NCBI GenBank assembly: GCA_014529385.2
Contig: CM043965.1
Coordinates: 11,768,412-11,832,411 of the forward strand
Reading direction: 5' to 3'
DNA length: 64,000 bases
Source of the DNA: Adiantum capillus-veneris
Taxonomy: Eukaryota; Streptophyta; Polypodiopsida; Polypodiales; Pteridaceae
The position numbers were made by a program, and so were the translations under genes. Shown piece by piece: positions 35,148 through 47,176 of the stretch. Positions within the stretch are counted from its first letter, which is position 1, and every line of letters begins with the position of its first letter. The notes below the pieces were generated by a model. The model ran no database searches. It saw only the letters and a list, made by a program, of their open reading frames with translations, and was not told where the DNA came from.

Positions 35148-36560
35148 TTACCCTTGTTTTATGAAGTTTTCCATCAGCCTCCATAAGCTGGTAGCTTCCA
35201 TTGGCATACTTTTTCCTGACGATGAAAGGACCTTCCCATCGTAGTAGGAGTTTCTTATCCTTGCGCGTGTCGAGCGATTGTCGTAGCGGAGCACCAACAT
35301 TCCTTTCTTCAATTCTTTTTTTCGGAGATGCTCGTTAAAGCTAAGCCGTCTATGCTCTGCTTGTGCTGCATAATAATTTATTGCTTCTTCTCTGTCCAGC
35401 TGCACTCTTTCCAAGTTGATGATGTGATCTCTCAAATGCATGTTGGGCTGTTGAAGCTGGCTTGCCATTACTCTGAGACTTTGTAGTTGCACTTCAATGG
35501 GTAAGATTGCTTCCTTACCAAATACTAGATGATACGGTGTGAATCCCAAGGATGTACGAAATGAAGTTCTGTAGGCCCATAAAGCTGGTAGTAGATACTT
35601 ATACCAGTCTCCAGGATGATTGTTTACCTGCTTGGTAATAATTTTAGAAACCATTCCATTTACCTTTTCAACTAGGCCATTACATTGAGGGTAATATGGT
35701 GAAGAGTTCCTCCTTGTAATGCCCAGTTTCTGCATTAATTCTCCTACCAAGTCTGCTCTGAAACCTGGCCCTCTATCAGAGATGATCTCTAAAGGTGTGC
35801 CAAACCTACAGCATATGTGCTCGTAGATAAATTTAGCTACCTCTACCGCTGTGATTCTAGTGGTGGCTGTAGCCTCTGCCCATCTAGTCATGTAGTCGAC
35901 CCCCATGATAATGTAGAATTTTCCTGAGTTGGCCCTAGGTAATGGCCCAATGGCATCGATACCCCATTTTTCAAATGGGCCATATGAGAGAATAGGTGTC
36001 TGTGGTTCAGGCATAAATGACCTAGTGCCGGCCTTTTGACACAACTTACATGTTTTGCACCAGTGGTGTACATCACGGTTGAGGCTAGGCCATATGAAGC
36101 CTGCCTGCAAGATTTTCCTACTTGTTATGTCTAGGGCAAAGTGACCACCACAAACCCCGTCGTGACAGCTAGCAATTACTCCTGTGATTTCCTGAGAGAG
36201 AGGGACCTTCCTGAGTATTTGGTCCTTACCCTTACAGTACAAATCATCATTGATGAGTCGATACCTTGTGGCCTTCCGCGTTAGCCATTGCTTCTGTCCC
36301 TTTGTTAAATCTGATGGGCATTCCCCTGTTTCCAAAAAATGCATGATGTCAGGCAAGGCATCACTTCCTTGAAATAGAGGGAGCTTTAGTTTTATTGCTC
36401 CAACCACCACTTCCTGTAGTCTTTCACTTGCTAGGGCATCTGCTTCTTGGTTTTGAGCCCTTGGGATATGGTGTATTTGAACTTCTTCAAACTTACCCAA
36501 CAAGGTTTTTACACCACTTAAGTGATTCCTTACTAGGATTCTTGCATGTCCATGATCCAT
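35148..36560 (-). pseudogene. Integrase of G
   Basis: 470 codons. The start (before IHHIPRAQNQEADALAS) is the end of the second RNase H. Then come the HHCC domain (CHDGVCGGHFALD, CKTCKLC), the core with KWGIDAIGPL, IISDRGPGF and a Glu in GLVEKVNG, and a C-terminal region ending LMENFIKQG. Integrase inserts the element cDNA. All catalytic residues are visible, but the reading frame is shifted relative to upstream pol near 36.5 kb. Confidence 0.88.
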
Positions 36561-36690
36561 TTACTTGCCTTACCAGAAGTAGAGCATCCCCAAATACATT
36601 AAGGCGTTGTACACCTTGCGAGACGCACCATTGTAGACCCTTGGTTAGTGCTGCATACTGAGCTTCATTGTTAGAATGTGAATCTAACAA
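36493..36690 (-). pseudogene. Second (archaeal-type) RNase H of G, deleted
   Basis: Fragment DSHSNNEAQYAALTKGL and NVFGDALLLVRQVNGSW, continuing after a frameshift as NQEADALA. Upstream pol ends at LYFDC then a stop. The part joining FDG to NNEAQYAAL (usually about 40-60 residues) is missing, so the domain is internally deleted. Two RNase H domains in tandem mark the Tat lineage. Confidence 0.8.
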
Positions 36691-38402
36691 TCAAAGTAGA
36701 GAGAGTATGCTCCTTCTACCATCGGTGGTACTGGAGGTAATCGGACTTCTCCTTCCTTAGATTGCTTCTCCTTCCTTTCAAAGACTTGGTAGGTCATGAG
36801 TCCCCCCAAACTTGCCCTTGTCGTGCTTTCTACCTGTACCGTGTAGTCAAACTCTTGCAGATGAACTAGCCATTTAGTAATTCTAGCAGACACATCCATG
36901 TGTTGTACAACATAGGGAAATATTTCATCCGTGGTTAGAATCACAAATTGCTTAGGCAGCAAATATGACCTAAACTTTGTAGTTGCAAATCTAAGAGCTA
37001 GGACTAAGTGTTCCACATGGGTGAAACCTTTCTCTCCTGCTGTCATCATTCGACTAGAGAAGTAGATTGGCCTCATGAAAGATGTCGTCGTATCCTTTTG
37101 GAGTAGCACATCCCCCAATGAGTCATCACCAACACTTGAGGTGACATATAATTTTTCATCCCACTTAGGTGGTGAGATAGTTGGTAGAGTGGATAAGACC
37201 TCCTTTACCTTGTTGTAGTGATGTTCACTTTCCTCATCCCAAGTGAAAGTTGATCTTTGAGTGAGTTGTTGCAGTGGTAGAACAAGTTGTGATAGTAGAT
37301 GTATGAATCTACTTAAGTACCTCACCTTCTGTAGAAAAGAGACTAGTTGCCGTGCGGTCGTTGGTGAAGGTAGGGCTATGAGTGCGGACACCTTACTTGG
37401 GTTGGCGTTGATACCTTTTGCTGAAATTTCATGGCCTAGTAGAATGACTTTACTCTCCCCAATGTGGCATTTATCCACATTTAATTGCCCACCTAGGCTC
37501 TGCAACCTTGCCAAACCTTCAGTTACCTTTTCTAAATGTGAAATACGGGAGCTATATATACAAAAATCATCAATGAACACTCTTATGGATGTTCCAAAGA
37601 ACGGTTGAAAAACATATGTGACATATCTTTGGAATGTGGCAGGTGCATTTGTGAGACCAAATGGCATAACCCTGTATGCAAAACAACCCCATGGCTTGAT
37701 AAAAGTGGTTTTTAGCTGATCTTCCAAGGCTATGCGTATTTGAAAGTATCCAGAATAACCATCACAGACGGTATAGCATTCAAAACCCGCTACTTCATTC
37801 AGAATTTCATCCAAGAAAGGGAGAGGAAAGTGGTCTCTCTTTGTAGCTGCATTTAGTGGTTTGTAGTCAACACAGACCCTCCACTTACCATTCTTTTTAG
37901 GCGTCACCACTACGGGTGACACCCATTCTGAGTTTTCTACAGGATAGATGAATCCCGCCTCCAGCAGTTTCCTTACCTCGGCTAAGAGTGCCTTTTCTTG
38001 TATGACCCCCAATCGTCGTAGCTTTTGCACAACTGGTTTTACCCCTTCCTTCAGCTTAATATGATGTTCCACCACTGTAATGCCTGTGATTCTTTCATAG
38101 TTGTCAATGAACAGGTTAGGAAATCCCATCAACATTTGTAAAAAACTATCTTTCTCCTCAAGTGTTAATTCCGTAGACAACATACCCTTCAACCTACTTC
38201 CTCCTAGGCCAGGTGATTTTCTCTCCTCTTCATTGGGTTTCCCTTCTGGTGATGGATCACCAGTTGTGCTTACCCTTTATGGATCCTTCATAATGATACC
38301 CATCACATCAATGGAACTGTCACTTTCGTCGGTGGATGTGGTCTCCTCCTTAGAACTGGAAGATTCGCTAGTGGTTTCATCCGCCGATGTTTCCAGATTC
38401 AT
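36684..38402 (-). pseudogene. RT and first RNase H of G
   Basis: An ATG at 38,402 directly follows the Gag-protease stop. A premature TAA lies at 38,277-38,279, then 502 open codons from 38,192. RT motifs: NGKWRVCVDYKPLN, FPLPFLDEIL, VMPFGLTNAPATFQ and the catalytic box FIDD (usually YIDD/YMDD). RNase H has SVGDDSLGDVLLQ in place of the usual DAS block. It converts element RNA to DNA. One stop plus the downstream deletion disable it. Confidence 0.9.
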
Positions 38403-40184
38403 TTACTTCTGCTTGCCAATCCTCGTGTCGTAGTAGATTGTCTCCCCTTTCTTACCGGTCATGCGTAGAAGGCCAGTACCCCAGTCCTGTTTTTCCTTCA
38501 TGGCCATCAACCATGGCCTTCCCAAAATTAGTGGATAGCCCTCCCCCTTAGTAGGCATTACAAAAACATCTACCTCTACCTCAGTGTTGAAAGCTTTGAT
38601 TTTCACGGCACTTACCACACCCACACACTTTACTTTTGCGTTGTTTGCCATCCTTGCCTTGCATGGAGAAGGCTTGTCAACCTCGAGCCCTAATCGAAGC
38701 ATCATAGCTTCGCTCATTACACAGATTTGTGCACCTCCATCAATGTAGGTGTTTCCAACCCTCTTTCCTTTTATGTTTACGTTGACAATTGGAAGGATGT
38801 CATCCATGTTGCATCCCGAAATTGCTCCGGCTACCTTTGTTTTGGAGCGTCTTGTACTTACCATTTTAGACCATTGTCGCCTTACTTTTGGTGCAAAATG
38901 TAGCAGCTGTGGCCATGTAATCTTCGGTCCTTGCTCTGTCACATCCAATGTTAGATCATAGGGCTTAGAACTTTCCCCTAGCTGGAAGTCGGTGATGCCC
39001 AATTTCCGTCGTGGCCTGGATGGCCTCTTGCTAGTTTCTCCTCTCATGCTTTTCTCATCATCTGATTGTGTAGCTTTCTCCCTCCTAGCTCTTTTCATAG
39101 TCATGGATTCAAGTGGTTCTAAAAAGGTTACCTTCTCCTTACCCTTGTCCCTCTCCTTTGCTCTGGGTGGATCCACTACTATGGCTTTTCCTTTCTCTTC
39201 TAGCCTTATGATGTTTACAGGGCGATCAGGTGGTGGGGCTGGTGGAAGAGGTGGGATGGATGCTTGTAGTGGTGTCTGGGGTGGACGTAGAATTTGTGTT
39301 GGTGGGGGTGGTGCTCGGGGTGGGGGTGTTCTTTCTCTAGGGGGTGACAATTGGTTCCTCCTACCTCCTCTATTATAGTTTTGTCGTGGTTTGGGACAGT
39401 AGTACATACCGTGACCGTCTTCTCTGCAGTTGTAGCAATGATACTCCCTGTTTTGTCGTCGTGCTCTTCCAGGGTCTTGATCTCTTTCTTGACTCCTCCC
39501 TTGTTGTATTAAGTGGACAGACAAATTCTGCAGTTGGTCAGTAATATGGGCCAACATATCTTGTTGGTCATCTCTTACCCCAAGAGCCGGTGGTGGTGGT
39601 GGAATGGTGGTTGTCGTAGTTGCTGGTCGACGCGATGTTCCTGATTCTGTTGACTCGGTTTCTTTGGCTTTCATTCGCAACTTCTTGTCTTTAAGGCGAG
39701 CAATCTCAACGGCTAACTCGTACATAGCCGGGAATCTACCTTTCACCTTCTCCTTGAGAAGCGGCCATAAGCCATGTGTGAACTGATCTTTTTTTAGGAA
39801 ATCGGGTGCAGCTTCCCCCCTAGCCAGTGACTCAACCCACCGTTCCCACAAATCCACAAATTTGGACTCATAGGTGGCATATTCTAAAAGACCCTCCTGC
39901 TTCAAGTCTCTCAACTTGTCCCACAACTTTTCTGAAGTGGTACCTCCCCCAAAGCGCCTCTTAAAAGCGGTTTTTAAGGGTTCCTAGTTATCCTTGGTTG
40001 CTTGTGGAAGTTCATTGTACCATGATCTAGCTTCTAGCTTCATGAGATGCTTAAAGATTCTAACCCGGGATTCATTCGTATCTTTGTTGCTCACTACACA
40101 TGCTACTTCAAAGTCATCTAGGAAGTCTATTACCAAATCCTCCCCCTTCTTTCCTTTAAATGTTGGAAATGCTACACTTGCCAT
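38403..40184 (-). pseudogene. Gag-protease of G with one premature stop
   Basis: Starts MASVAFPTFKGKKGEDLVID at 40,184. A TAG at 39,984-39,986 (probably from TGG) is followed by an open frame to 38,403. Zinc knuckle CYNCREDGHGMYYC, then a Pro-rich stretch, then the protease with YIDGGAQICVMS and YPLILGRPWL. The protease motif is DGGA rather than DSGA. The frame ends with TAA immediately followed by the pol ATG. Confidence 0.9.
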
Positions 40185-40264
40185 GACTACTGAGAGAGAG
40201 CTAGAAAGATACACTGCTTAACTTGCAAAAGTTTTTTTCTTCTTTACAAGGAGGCGTGTATACC

Positions 40265-40969
40265 CTCTTATACTAGGACATAGATTAAAACTTCAAACGG
40301 TACATTGCCTTGTACCAAAGGTAAGACAAATGGTTGATCTGATGCCAGAACCTCCAAAAACCGCTCCCCACCCGGCATGGTGTCAATGACGTGCTGGTAG
40401 TGAGCCTTCAAATCCAGTATTACCTTGATTGAGCGTACACGTGTTGGTATGTGTGATCTGTCTTGAGGTAGGTTGTACTAATTCATGTGAAGCTTAGAGG
40501 TGCTTAGTCACTGTCCAAGCTTGTAGGAGAGGGTGGTGTTCTTTCCTGAAACAAACTCAGTAGATCCCTAGTTTCTCTAGTGAGATTGTGAGCCAATGCT
40601 TCCGTTATCTGTGCTGCAGCATCAGGTGCGACTTGAAAACTGACTGTGATAATTACCTCGGTGACTTGAGTTACCCGATTTTCAAAGTAGAATAGTGTTG
40701 ATTCTCTATTGTGTAGAGCTCCTTCCATTTTGTTGTTGTGGGTTGGTTGTAGGTTGCGGACATGGTTTCGACCTTCTCCTTCTTCTTCTTGGCACTTGGC
40801 CTATGTATATCCACTGGGTTTTGTGTGTTGGTTGACTCTCCCGCTGCAAATCGATTACCGTTACGCTTGGCACTCGAGCTTCGATGGACATGCGGAGTTT
40901 GTCTAGTTGTGCTTGGAGCTCTTCTTCTTCTGTCGTCCAATTAGAAAATCCTGCTAGCCATTCATCCAT
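40265..40969 (-). pseudogene. Pre-gag ORF1 of G
   Basis: Begins MDEWLAGFSNWTTEEEELQA at 40,969, with further pieces 40,728-40,504 and, near 40,440-40,290, a segment (RVRSIKVILDL) matching element E. Function unknown; the first 45 residues look coiled-coil-prone. Frames change between pieces, so this copy is broken. Confidence 0.6.
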
Positions 40970-41021
40970 TCACAATAGTTTAGGGGTTTTAGTCTTGTAA
41001 ACTGAAGGGTTTCATGAAAAG

Positions 41022-41040
41022 GTCCTCAGTGGGGGCACCA
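41022..41040 (-). promoter_or_regulatory. Primer-binding site of G
   Basis: TGGTGCCCCCACTGAGGAC on the minus strand, two bases from the LTR. Same type as E; tRNA not assigned. Confidence 0.7.
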
Positions 41041-41042
41041 AA

Positions 41043-42603
41043 TGACGGGAGCAAAGCGAACCCTGAACCTCGACGGCCTCTAAAACACCTGGGACCGAAT
41101 GGCGCGCCTCGAGCCTGTCATGGTAAAGCAAACAGGGGGCACCACCTAGCTTCAGCGGCTAGGACGCAAACAACACACCACCATAACAAAGTTTTCATCC
41201 AAGAGAGATGGATGCTTGGGAGTAATGATGAAGAGGAAAGGGAATGAGATCAAGTGAGAGAGAGAGAGAGAGAGTGAGGGAGGGGGTATAGCGGCTTAGT
41301 ACTTAGGCGCCACAAAAGGATGGTGAATCCGCACACCGCTCACACATACACAAGCTCACTCCAAACACAAGACTAGGTGGCGATTCCGCACACCTCACAT
41401 GGACAAAACATTGCAAGAAAACATACTCACAAAACCTCAAGCTTTATTTAGAGAATAAGGCGATGAAATGGGGAGCATAGGGTAGGGGAATGAGAAGGGA
41501 GAGCGTGGTAGAGCACATGGCGGATAGGTGGGAGTTGATGGCGAAGACTCGCACGAGGGTTATGGCCATCATCCTTCATTTAGTTTCCCTTCATATTCCA
41601 TAGCCAAGGGTGTAGAGGTCATGCTCAAGACAAGCATGGTGATTGCGGTGATGGTGATGGTGTGGGTGTGTGTGTGTGTGTGTGTGTGCACTAGGCACAC
41701 ACAGTGCATAGTGTGTTCTTTGGTGATGGTGTGTGTTTTTGTGTGATGGTGACCCCTCTTTATATAGGGGAGGAGGGGGGGGAGAAATTCTAGAATTTAG
41801 AAATGAAGAAATCATTATCTACATAGGCCATGTGACTGTGGGCCCCACTTGTCTGGCTGTGTGTATATGTGCCAGAACAGCAGTCTCATGAGAGAGAGAC
41901 TAAGAGAGAGAGAGATGAGTTGATGAAAAAAAGTGAGAGGTGACATGGAGAATAAAGTAAATACAAGAGGGGAGAGAGGGGAGTGTGTTCAGAGGTGAAT
42001 CTGTGTGCAGATGTGTGTGAACACAAGAAAAAACAGGTAACCACCGGGTGGGAATGGGTCTATGGGCACATTTTTTAGTGAAACTGAGTGTGTGTGAGTG
42101 TGGGGGAGGTTATTTAGCTACAAGACAAGAGACATGGCGCCCTTTAGAGAGAGAGGGGGGTATTTGGGTCATAGGATATGATAGGAGAGAGAAAGAGGGG
42201 GTGGGGTATACTATTTTGGAAGATAGGGTAAGTTGCATGTGAGTTAGGGTGCATTATTGGTGAGTTATAATGCATTATTGGTGAGAGGTGAGGTAGCTTG
42301 AGGGGAGAGAGAAAGGAGAAAGGACAAGGGGAAGAGAGAGGGGGTTGACCTTTTGAGTGGAGGAGAGGAAAAGGGACACACGGCGGGGCAACAGTGAAGA
42401 AAAAGGAGGCAAGGTGGGGATGGGCTGCCCCGCAGGCATGAGGTGGCCTATTTTACCTTTCTCATATATTTACATAATCATACTTTATTTTTTTCTTACT
42501 TTTTCCAATGTCTTTTATCACTCCCTCCCTAAGAGGGGGTTTTCATGGGGTGGGGACGAGAGAAGAGGGGTATGGGAGCTTGGCTTGTGAAAAGCCCCCA
42601 TCA
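41043..42603 (-). repeat. 5' LTR of G
   Basis: 1561 bp, TG to CA. Minus-strand TATA box at 41,758-41,766 (TATATAAAG). A GT run lies at 41,666-41,689. Followed by CTAC and the rest of O's LTR. Confidence 0.93.
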
Positions 42604-43001
42604 CTACATACCTGATGACTCGCACAAATACATAATCGAGCACAATACGAGCAGAGAGAGACAGAGAGCGAGAGAGATTGAGAGAGCACGTGGAGGCGCA
42701 CCTCCTAGAGCGGAGTGCTACGCCGGCCCGACGAGAGAGAAGAGCAACGCAAACACTGGCTGCAATCTCCCCCCGTGCAAGAGTGACCATTTCCCTCTTG
42801 CACGTATTTTATTTATAGATTTCTTGAATGGTCAAATTGGTTACAAACTGGGCGGCCGGTCATAAATGGCCAAAGCTCATAAAGAGCACTTGAATAATCA
42901 AATATACATAAAATATAATATCCTTTTGCATAATCCATTATCTGCTAATGCTTTTGCCACCTGTCAGCTGTAACAAATGGATAAATTTCAATTCCGTAAC
43001 A
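42604..43001 (-). repeat. 5' LTR of O, segment right of G
   Basis: Matches 22,384-22,795. One 22-base GA-rich stretch of the other copy is absent. Ends CGTAACA, then the TSD CAAAC. Confidence 0.9.
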
Positions 43002-43810
43002 CAAACATTACATATAGACGCAAACAAATATACAAAATTTTGTGAGTCTTGTCAACAAACCAGCTATCAATAAAGCAAGATGAGATGACCTTATGGTCAA
43101 TGATAGGAGCTAGAGCTTTTGACAAGTGGGGAATAGACTTTGTAGGATCAATCTCACCCCCTTTACAAAAAGCATGCCTAGTACATCATCGTAGCCACAT
43201 ATTATCTCACCAAATGGGTAGAAGCTAAAGCTACACAAAAGGCAGATGCCAGGATTGCTTCACAATTTCTATACGAAAATGTCTTTGTTAGATATGTCTA
43301 CCTATAGAAATTGTCAGTGTGATCGAGGCCTACATTTCATAGATGAGATAATAAAAAATCTTCTTAAAGACTTTATGATAGTTTATAAGAAGTCATCTCT
43401 CTACCACCCACAGGCTAATGGCCAAGCATAGGCTACAAACTAAGCCTCTATGCACAATCTTAAATAAGATAGTATTAGCATTTAGAACGAATTGGTATCA
43501 AAAAGCTACATTCAACTTTATGGGCATATAGGATTGATTACAAAACATCAATAGGCACAACACCGTACAACATGGTGTTTGGACTTCATGCTATACTGCC
43601 TATGGAATTCTTTATCCCAACACTAAGAGCAACAAAATGTCTAGAGTGGATAGGTCATGAAATGTCTTCACAAATAGATGACCTTGAAAAGCTAGATGAG
43701 CTTTGCTTGAAAGCACTAGATTCTATCTACACACAAAAACGAAGGCAAAAAGAATTTTTTGATAAGCATGTACGCTCCAAAAAATTCAAAACAGGCTCTT
43801 ATGTCTAGGT
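43002..43810 (+). pseudogene. Integrase core of A, second half
   Basis: Continues the HHCC module cut at 22,311, with CESCQQTS. The core blocks FDKWGIDFVG, FLYENVFVRY and a GLHFIDEIIKNL region follow, then YHPQANGQA (the Glu after this is lost by a stop). The C-terminal part is MVFGLHAILPMEFFIPTLRA to HVRSKKFKTGSYV. Several frameshifts. The relic at 7.8 kb is its closest match in the window. Confidence 0.8.
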
Positions 43811-43939
43811 TTACACGTTAAAACAACATGCAAAGAAACTTAAAAAGCGAGGGATAGGACCCTTTATGATACAAAGACTTATCACCAAGTGGGGCCATCG
43901 AACTTGCGACATTGGATGGGGAAGAAATGCCTAACTAGA

Positions 43940-44700
43940 TTAGTGGTTGTCAACTAAAAAATTTTCATCTACCACTAACCCCAAATATGCTCCAACAAAT
44001 CCATCACGCAAAGAAACGGACACACGCAAAATAGAAAATTGTTGCAGAAGCTTAAAAAGAGGCCAAGGAAAGGATAACAAAAAGGAAGCTTCTTTGACAA
44101 CAACAACAAAAACATGGACCATCTTTGAAAAAAAATGCAATTCAAGTCATAGACTTTGACAACGAGACCATACAGGAAATTGATGTCAAAATAGGACACA
44201 ATCAAGTGAAGGCCACAACGATGCTTGACTCGGGTGCTCAAGGCAGCTTGATCTACTATTTCCTTCACAAACAACTTCAACTTGACAGTCAATCAATTAC
44301 AAGAAATGAAACAAAAACTCCACAATTATTCAGAAAACAATCACGGTACTAGGATGGATGGTGCTTATAGTACAGGTCAACCAACATATCTATCCACATA
44401 AATTTTATGTGATAGAAGATACGCAAACACAACATCCCTTATTGCTAGGGCAACCTTGGCAGAGACGATATAATGTATAGCTTGACTAGAGTCAAAACAC
44501 TATGAGTATACAATCGGATTAAAAAATACATCAAGTTCCTTTTGCTCCAAAAGCTACAGACAAACAATCAATGCCGCCAGCAGGCAGAAAAGAAAAACAG
44601 CCCAGAAACGCACCCATTGTCCAACAATGGATTCCAAAGAAAAATACAAGGTAGGAAGAGAAAGTCATTAAGACAAAGACCCTAGTCCACAACAAGAACA
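43940..44700 (+). pseudogene. Post-integrase region of A with a retropepsin-like domain
   Basis: After integrase, a charged linker leads to IDVKIGHNQVKATTMLDSGA (44,170-44,235). After a frameshift, KFYVIEDTQTQHPLLLGQPW follows (about 44,400-44,460). DSGA plus LLLGQPW at this spacing is the plan of an aspartic protease, although A also has one in the normal place before RT. A tail reading QQWIPKKNTR matches the repeats at the end of C's ORF. The function of a second protease-like unit is unknown; it may bind or process the element's own proteins. Confidence 0.6.
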
Positions 44701-44704
44701 CGAT

Positions 44705-45604
44705 TGTTAGCAGCAAGCTAACTCGAATACCATTTTTTGGAGCTCTCATTGTAAAAACATTTATTATTTTGATGAATCGGGAATATTGTAACTCCCTACT
44801 TTTTAGACAAACTTTGTAATTGATGAGCCGGGCTACAAGCTTCCAGATTGTATCAACCTGTCTTTAGTTAGAGCTCTCAGTTTATTAGTTTTGACCACCA
44901 AAAACCTTGGCTAAGGTATAAAAGCCATTTTTTGTAAGTTTTTTGGATAATAGAAACACAACGTGAGCTAACGGTGCTCACTTCTCTCCTTCTCGCACTT
45001 TCTACTCCCTCCACAGTTGTCACATTGCAGACGTGTCTGTTGCATTGCAACCGCGGGTAAGAGCTCTACACATTGACGTAAGCATTTCATGGTATTTCAT
45101 AGCTTTTGATGTCGCAGACCCGTGGCCTGATCTCATCATAAGTAGTAATTTACACTTCAAAATGAGAAACTAAGTATAGGCAAGGTATTGGGGCATCATT
45201 GCTAAGCGTTTAGATGTGTTTTGGGTTGAAAACGACTAGGTCAAAAAATCACTGTTGTTAATAATCATGATTTTTGCACTTGACATAAAGTGAGATTTGC
45301 AACCATAAGCATGTGCGCTTAGGTCTTATAAACATATCCTAGAAGTTTCATTATGTGTGGATGTTGTTTGATGTTGTAACGGATGTGATTTGTTTGTCGA
45401 TGAGCGATTAGATTTTGGTGATTTCAGTCATTTGAGTGTAGCTTGAGCTAGATGCGAGTTGTTTGTTTTTTCCAAGAGATTGACAACCTCTTGCAGCCTC
45501 TATGCACTACTCGAGTCAGCTTCGTCCCATGGATTGACAATTATATTCGTGGTTCTCGCTACGTTTGCAATAAGATAGGAGTGAGGTTAGACACCCATCC
45601 CACA
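44705..45604 (+). repeat. 5' LTR of B
   Basis: About 900 bp, TGTTAGCAGC to CCCACA. GGTATAAAAGCC near 44,915 is a good TATA box. The right edge is set by the PBS; the left edge by TG and similarity to A's LTR start. Confidence 0.6.
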
Positions 45605-45606
45605 TT

Positions 45607-45624
45607 TGGCGCCGCTGTCGGGGA
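45607..45624 (+). promoter_or_regulatory. Primer-binding site of B (tRNA-Asp type)
   Basis: TGGCGCCGCTGTCGGGGA, two substitutions from the full tRNA-Asp complement, two bases after the LTR. Confidence 0.8.
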
Positions 45625-45972
45625 TGGAAGAGACCTAAACTAGGGAAAAACATGAGCGTCTTGTGAAGATATCCTTTAACTTCCTCAAGGATCTCCTAGA
45701 GTCAAAACTTTCTCTTTAAAACCGCATAGCTTAAGATTGTCGTCTTTTACTGTGTAGAGGTAGCTTGGAAGTAATTGTACTTGCTGAGTTTCTTTAGGAT
45801 TGTAGGATTAGATTAGGATTTTGAGAATGATTGATGGACGAGACAAGTCTTAAGATCAAGGCTCAAAAAACCATAAAAAACAAGAAAACCAGTGTTTGTG
45901 GACGCTTTATAAGTTGTAAGAACAAGTGGGTAAGCTAAAGGACACATTGAGCTAAAAATTTCAAGAGTTTGC

Positions 45973-46664
45973 AATAATTGAAATTATTTACTTTTTCTTG
46001 ACATTTTAGGCCAATTTAAGTTTTGACTTGACTCAGAGGCTTAAAATAGCTCATGAAAAGACTTTCCAAGGAAAAAGTTCAAAAAAGTGTTCATTTTAGG
46101 CTTAAAGTAAATAATTGTGATTATTTACTTTCAGCTCAAAACCGACCCATGTTGATACCAGAGACTCTATGCATGTGTACAAACAACTTTTGTAAAGACC
46201 CATAGAAGTTGGATCACCAAATTGACCAAAAACTAGGAAAAAACTAAATTCTGTACTGACTTTCCAAAACTTGATTGTCAATTGAGAAAATTTTGTTCAA
46301 ACTCAATAAAACTTGACTCATAGACTTATGTTGATATAATAGCAAAAATTTATCAGAAGTAGATAATTGCAATTATTTACTACTGTCCCATTTTTCAACT
46401 TTTTTTACCAAGTCTGCATGCCACTAGCTTTAGCATGTTATAATAAGCCCACAAGTAAAATTTGGATCATTGGATTGAAAATTGTGGCCAAAATTGCAAA
46501 GTCAATTTGCAGATACAAAACCGATGACCATTTGAACAAAAATTGTCCAAACTGGATGAAACTTGGCTAGGGAGCTTAAGTTAAGCTACTTAACCAATCT
46601 ATGTCAAGTTTGTTGCAAAAACTTGCACAAAAATAGAAAGAGTAAATTATCGCGATTATTTTAA
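45973..46664 (+). repeat. Array of palindromes in B's leader
   Basis: Copies at 45,973-45,988, 46,104-46,131 (28 bp, symmetric except the centre; half-site AAAGTAAATAATTG), 46,358-46,381 and 46,641-46,664. A fading copy lies near 46,925. Centre-to-centre spacings are about 137, 252, 283 and 283 bp. Arms are AT-rich; centres TTGCAA and TCGCGA occur. Confidence 0.8.
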
Positions 46665-47176
46665 TGTGCTACAAAAATTGATATTCTTGCACATTTGAGT
46701 ATACCATAAGGTCAAGCAAATCAAGTAGACCACACAAATCAATTTTGGTGAAATTTGGATCACAAAAGTGAGACTTAAGCCAGATTCTTTAAAACCGAGT
46801 CTGCGGACACGAAACAATTGATAACTTGAATAAATTTTGTCCAAACTTAGTGAAACTTATTCAGAGACGTTAACAAGTTGCATACTTGGCAAATCAAGCC
46901 AAAAAGTGCAAAAAACTGAGAAAAGTAAATACTACTGCTACATAGAGATACTATTTTTGACTTTTGAACTTGTACAGTGTTAGACCAACATAATACAAGG
47001 CCACCGTGAAATTTTAAGTTCAATCGGATCCAAACTAGTACATGTTCACTTAGTTTCCAGGTTGCAGATTAGTCCTTTTGTTTTTTGCAAAAGTGAAATC
47101 TAAAAGTCTCAACTGCCGACTCACTTACTTCAATTTGAAGTGACACACATAGACCAGTCACAATAGTTAACAAGAA

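Noticed and set aside
39604-39786. Plus-strand ORFs over G's gag-pol
   Set aside because: They are shadow frames opposite a clear Gag-protease reading.
44705-45604. 3' LTR of element A
   Set aside because: No polypurine tract precedes it, it is followed directly by a tRNA-Asp PBS, and it does not match A's 5' LTR. It is better read as the 5' LTR of B.
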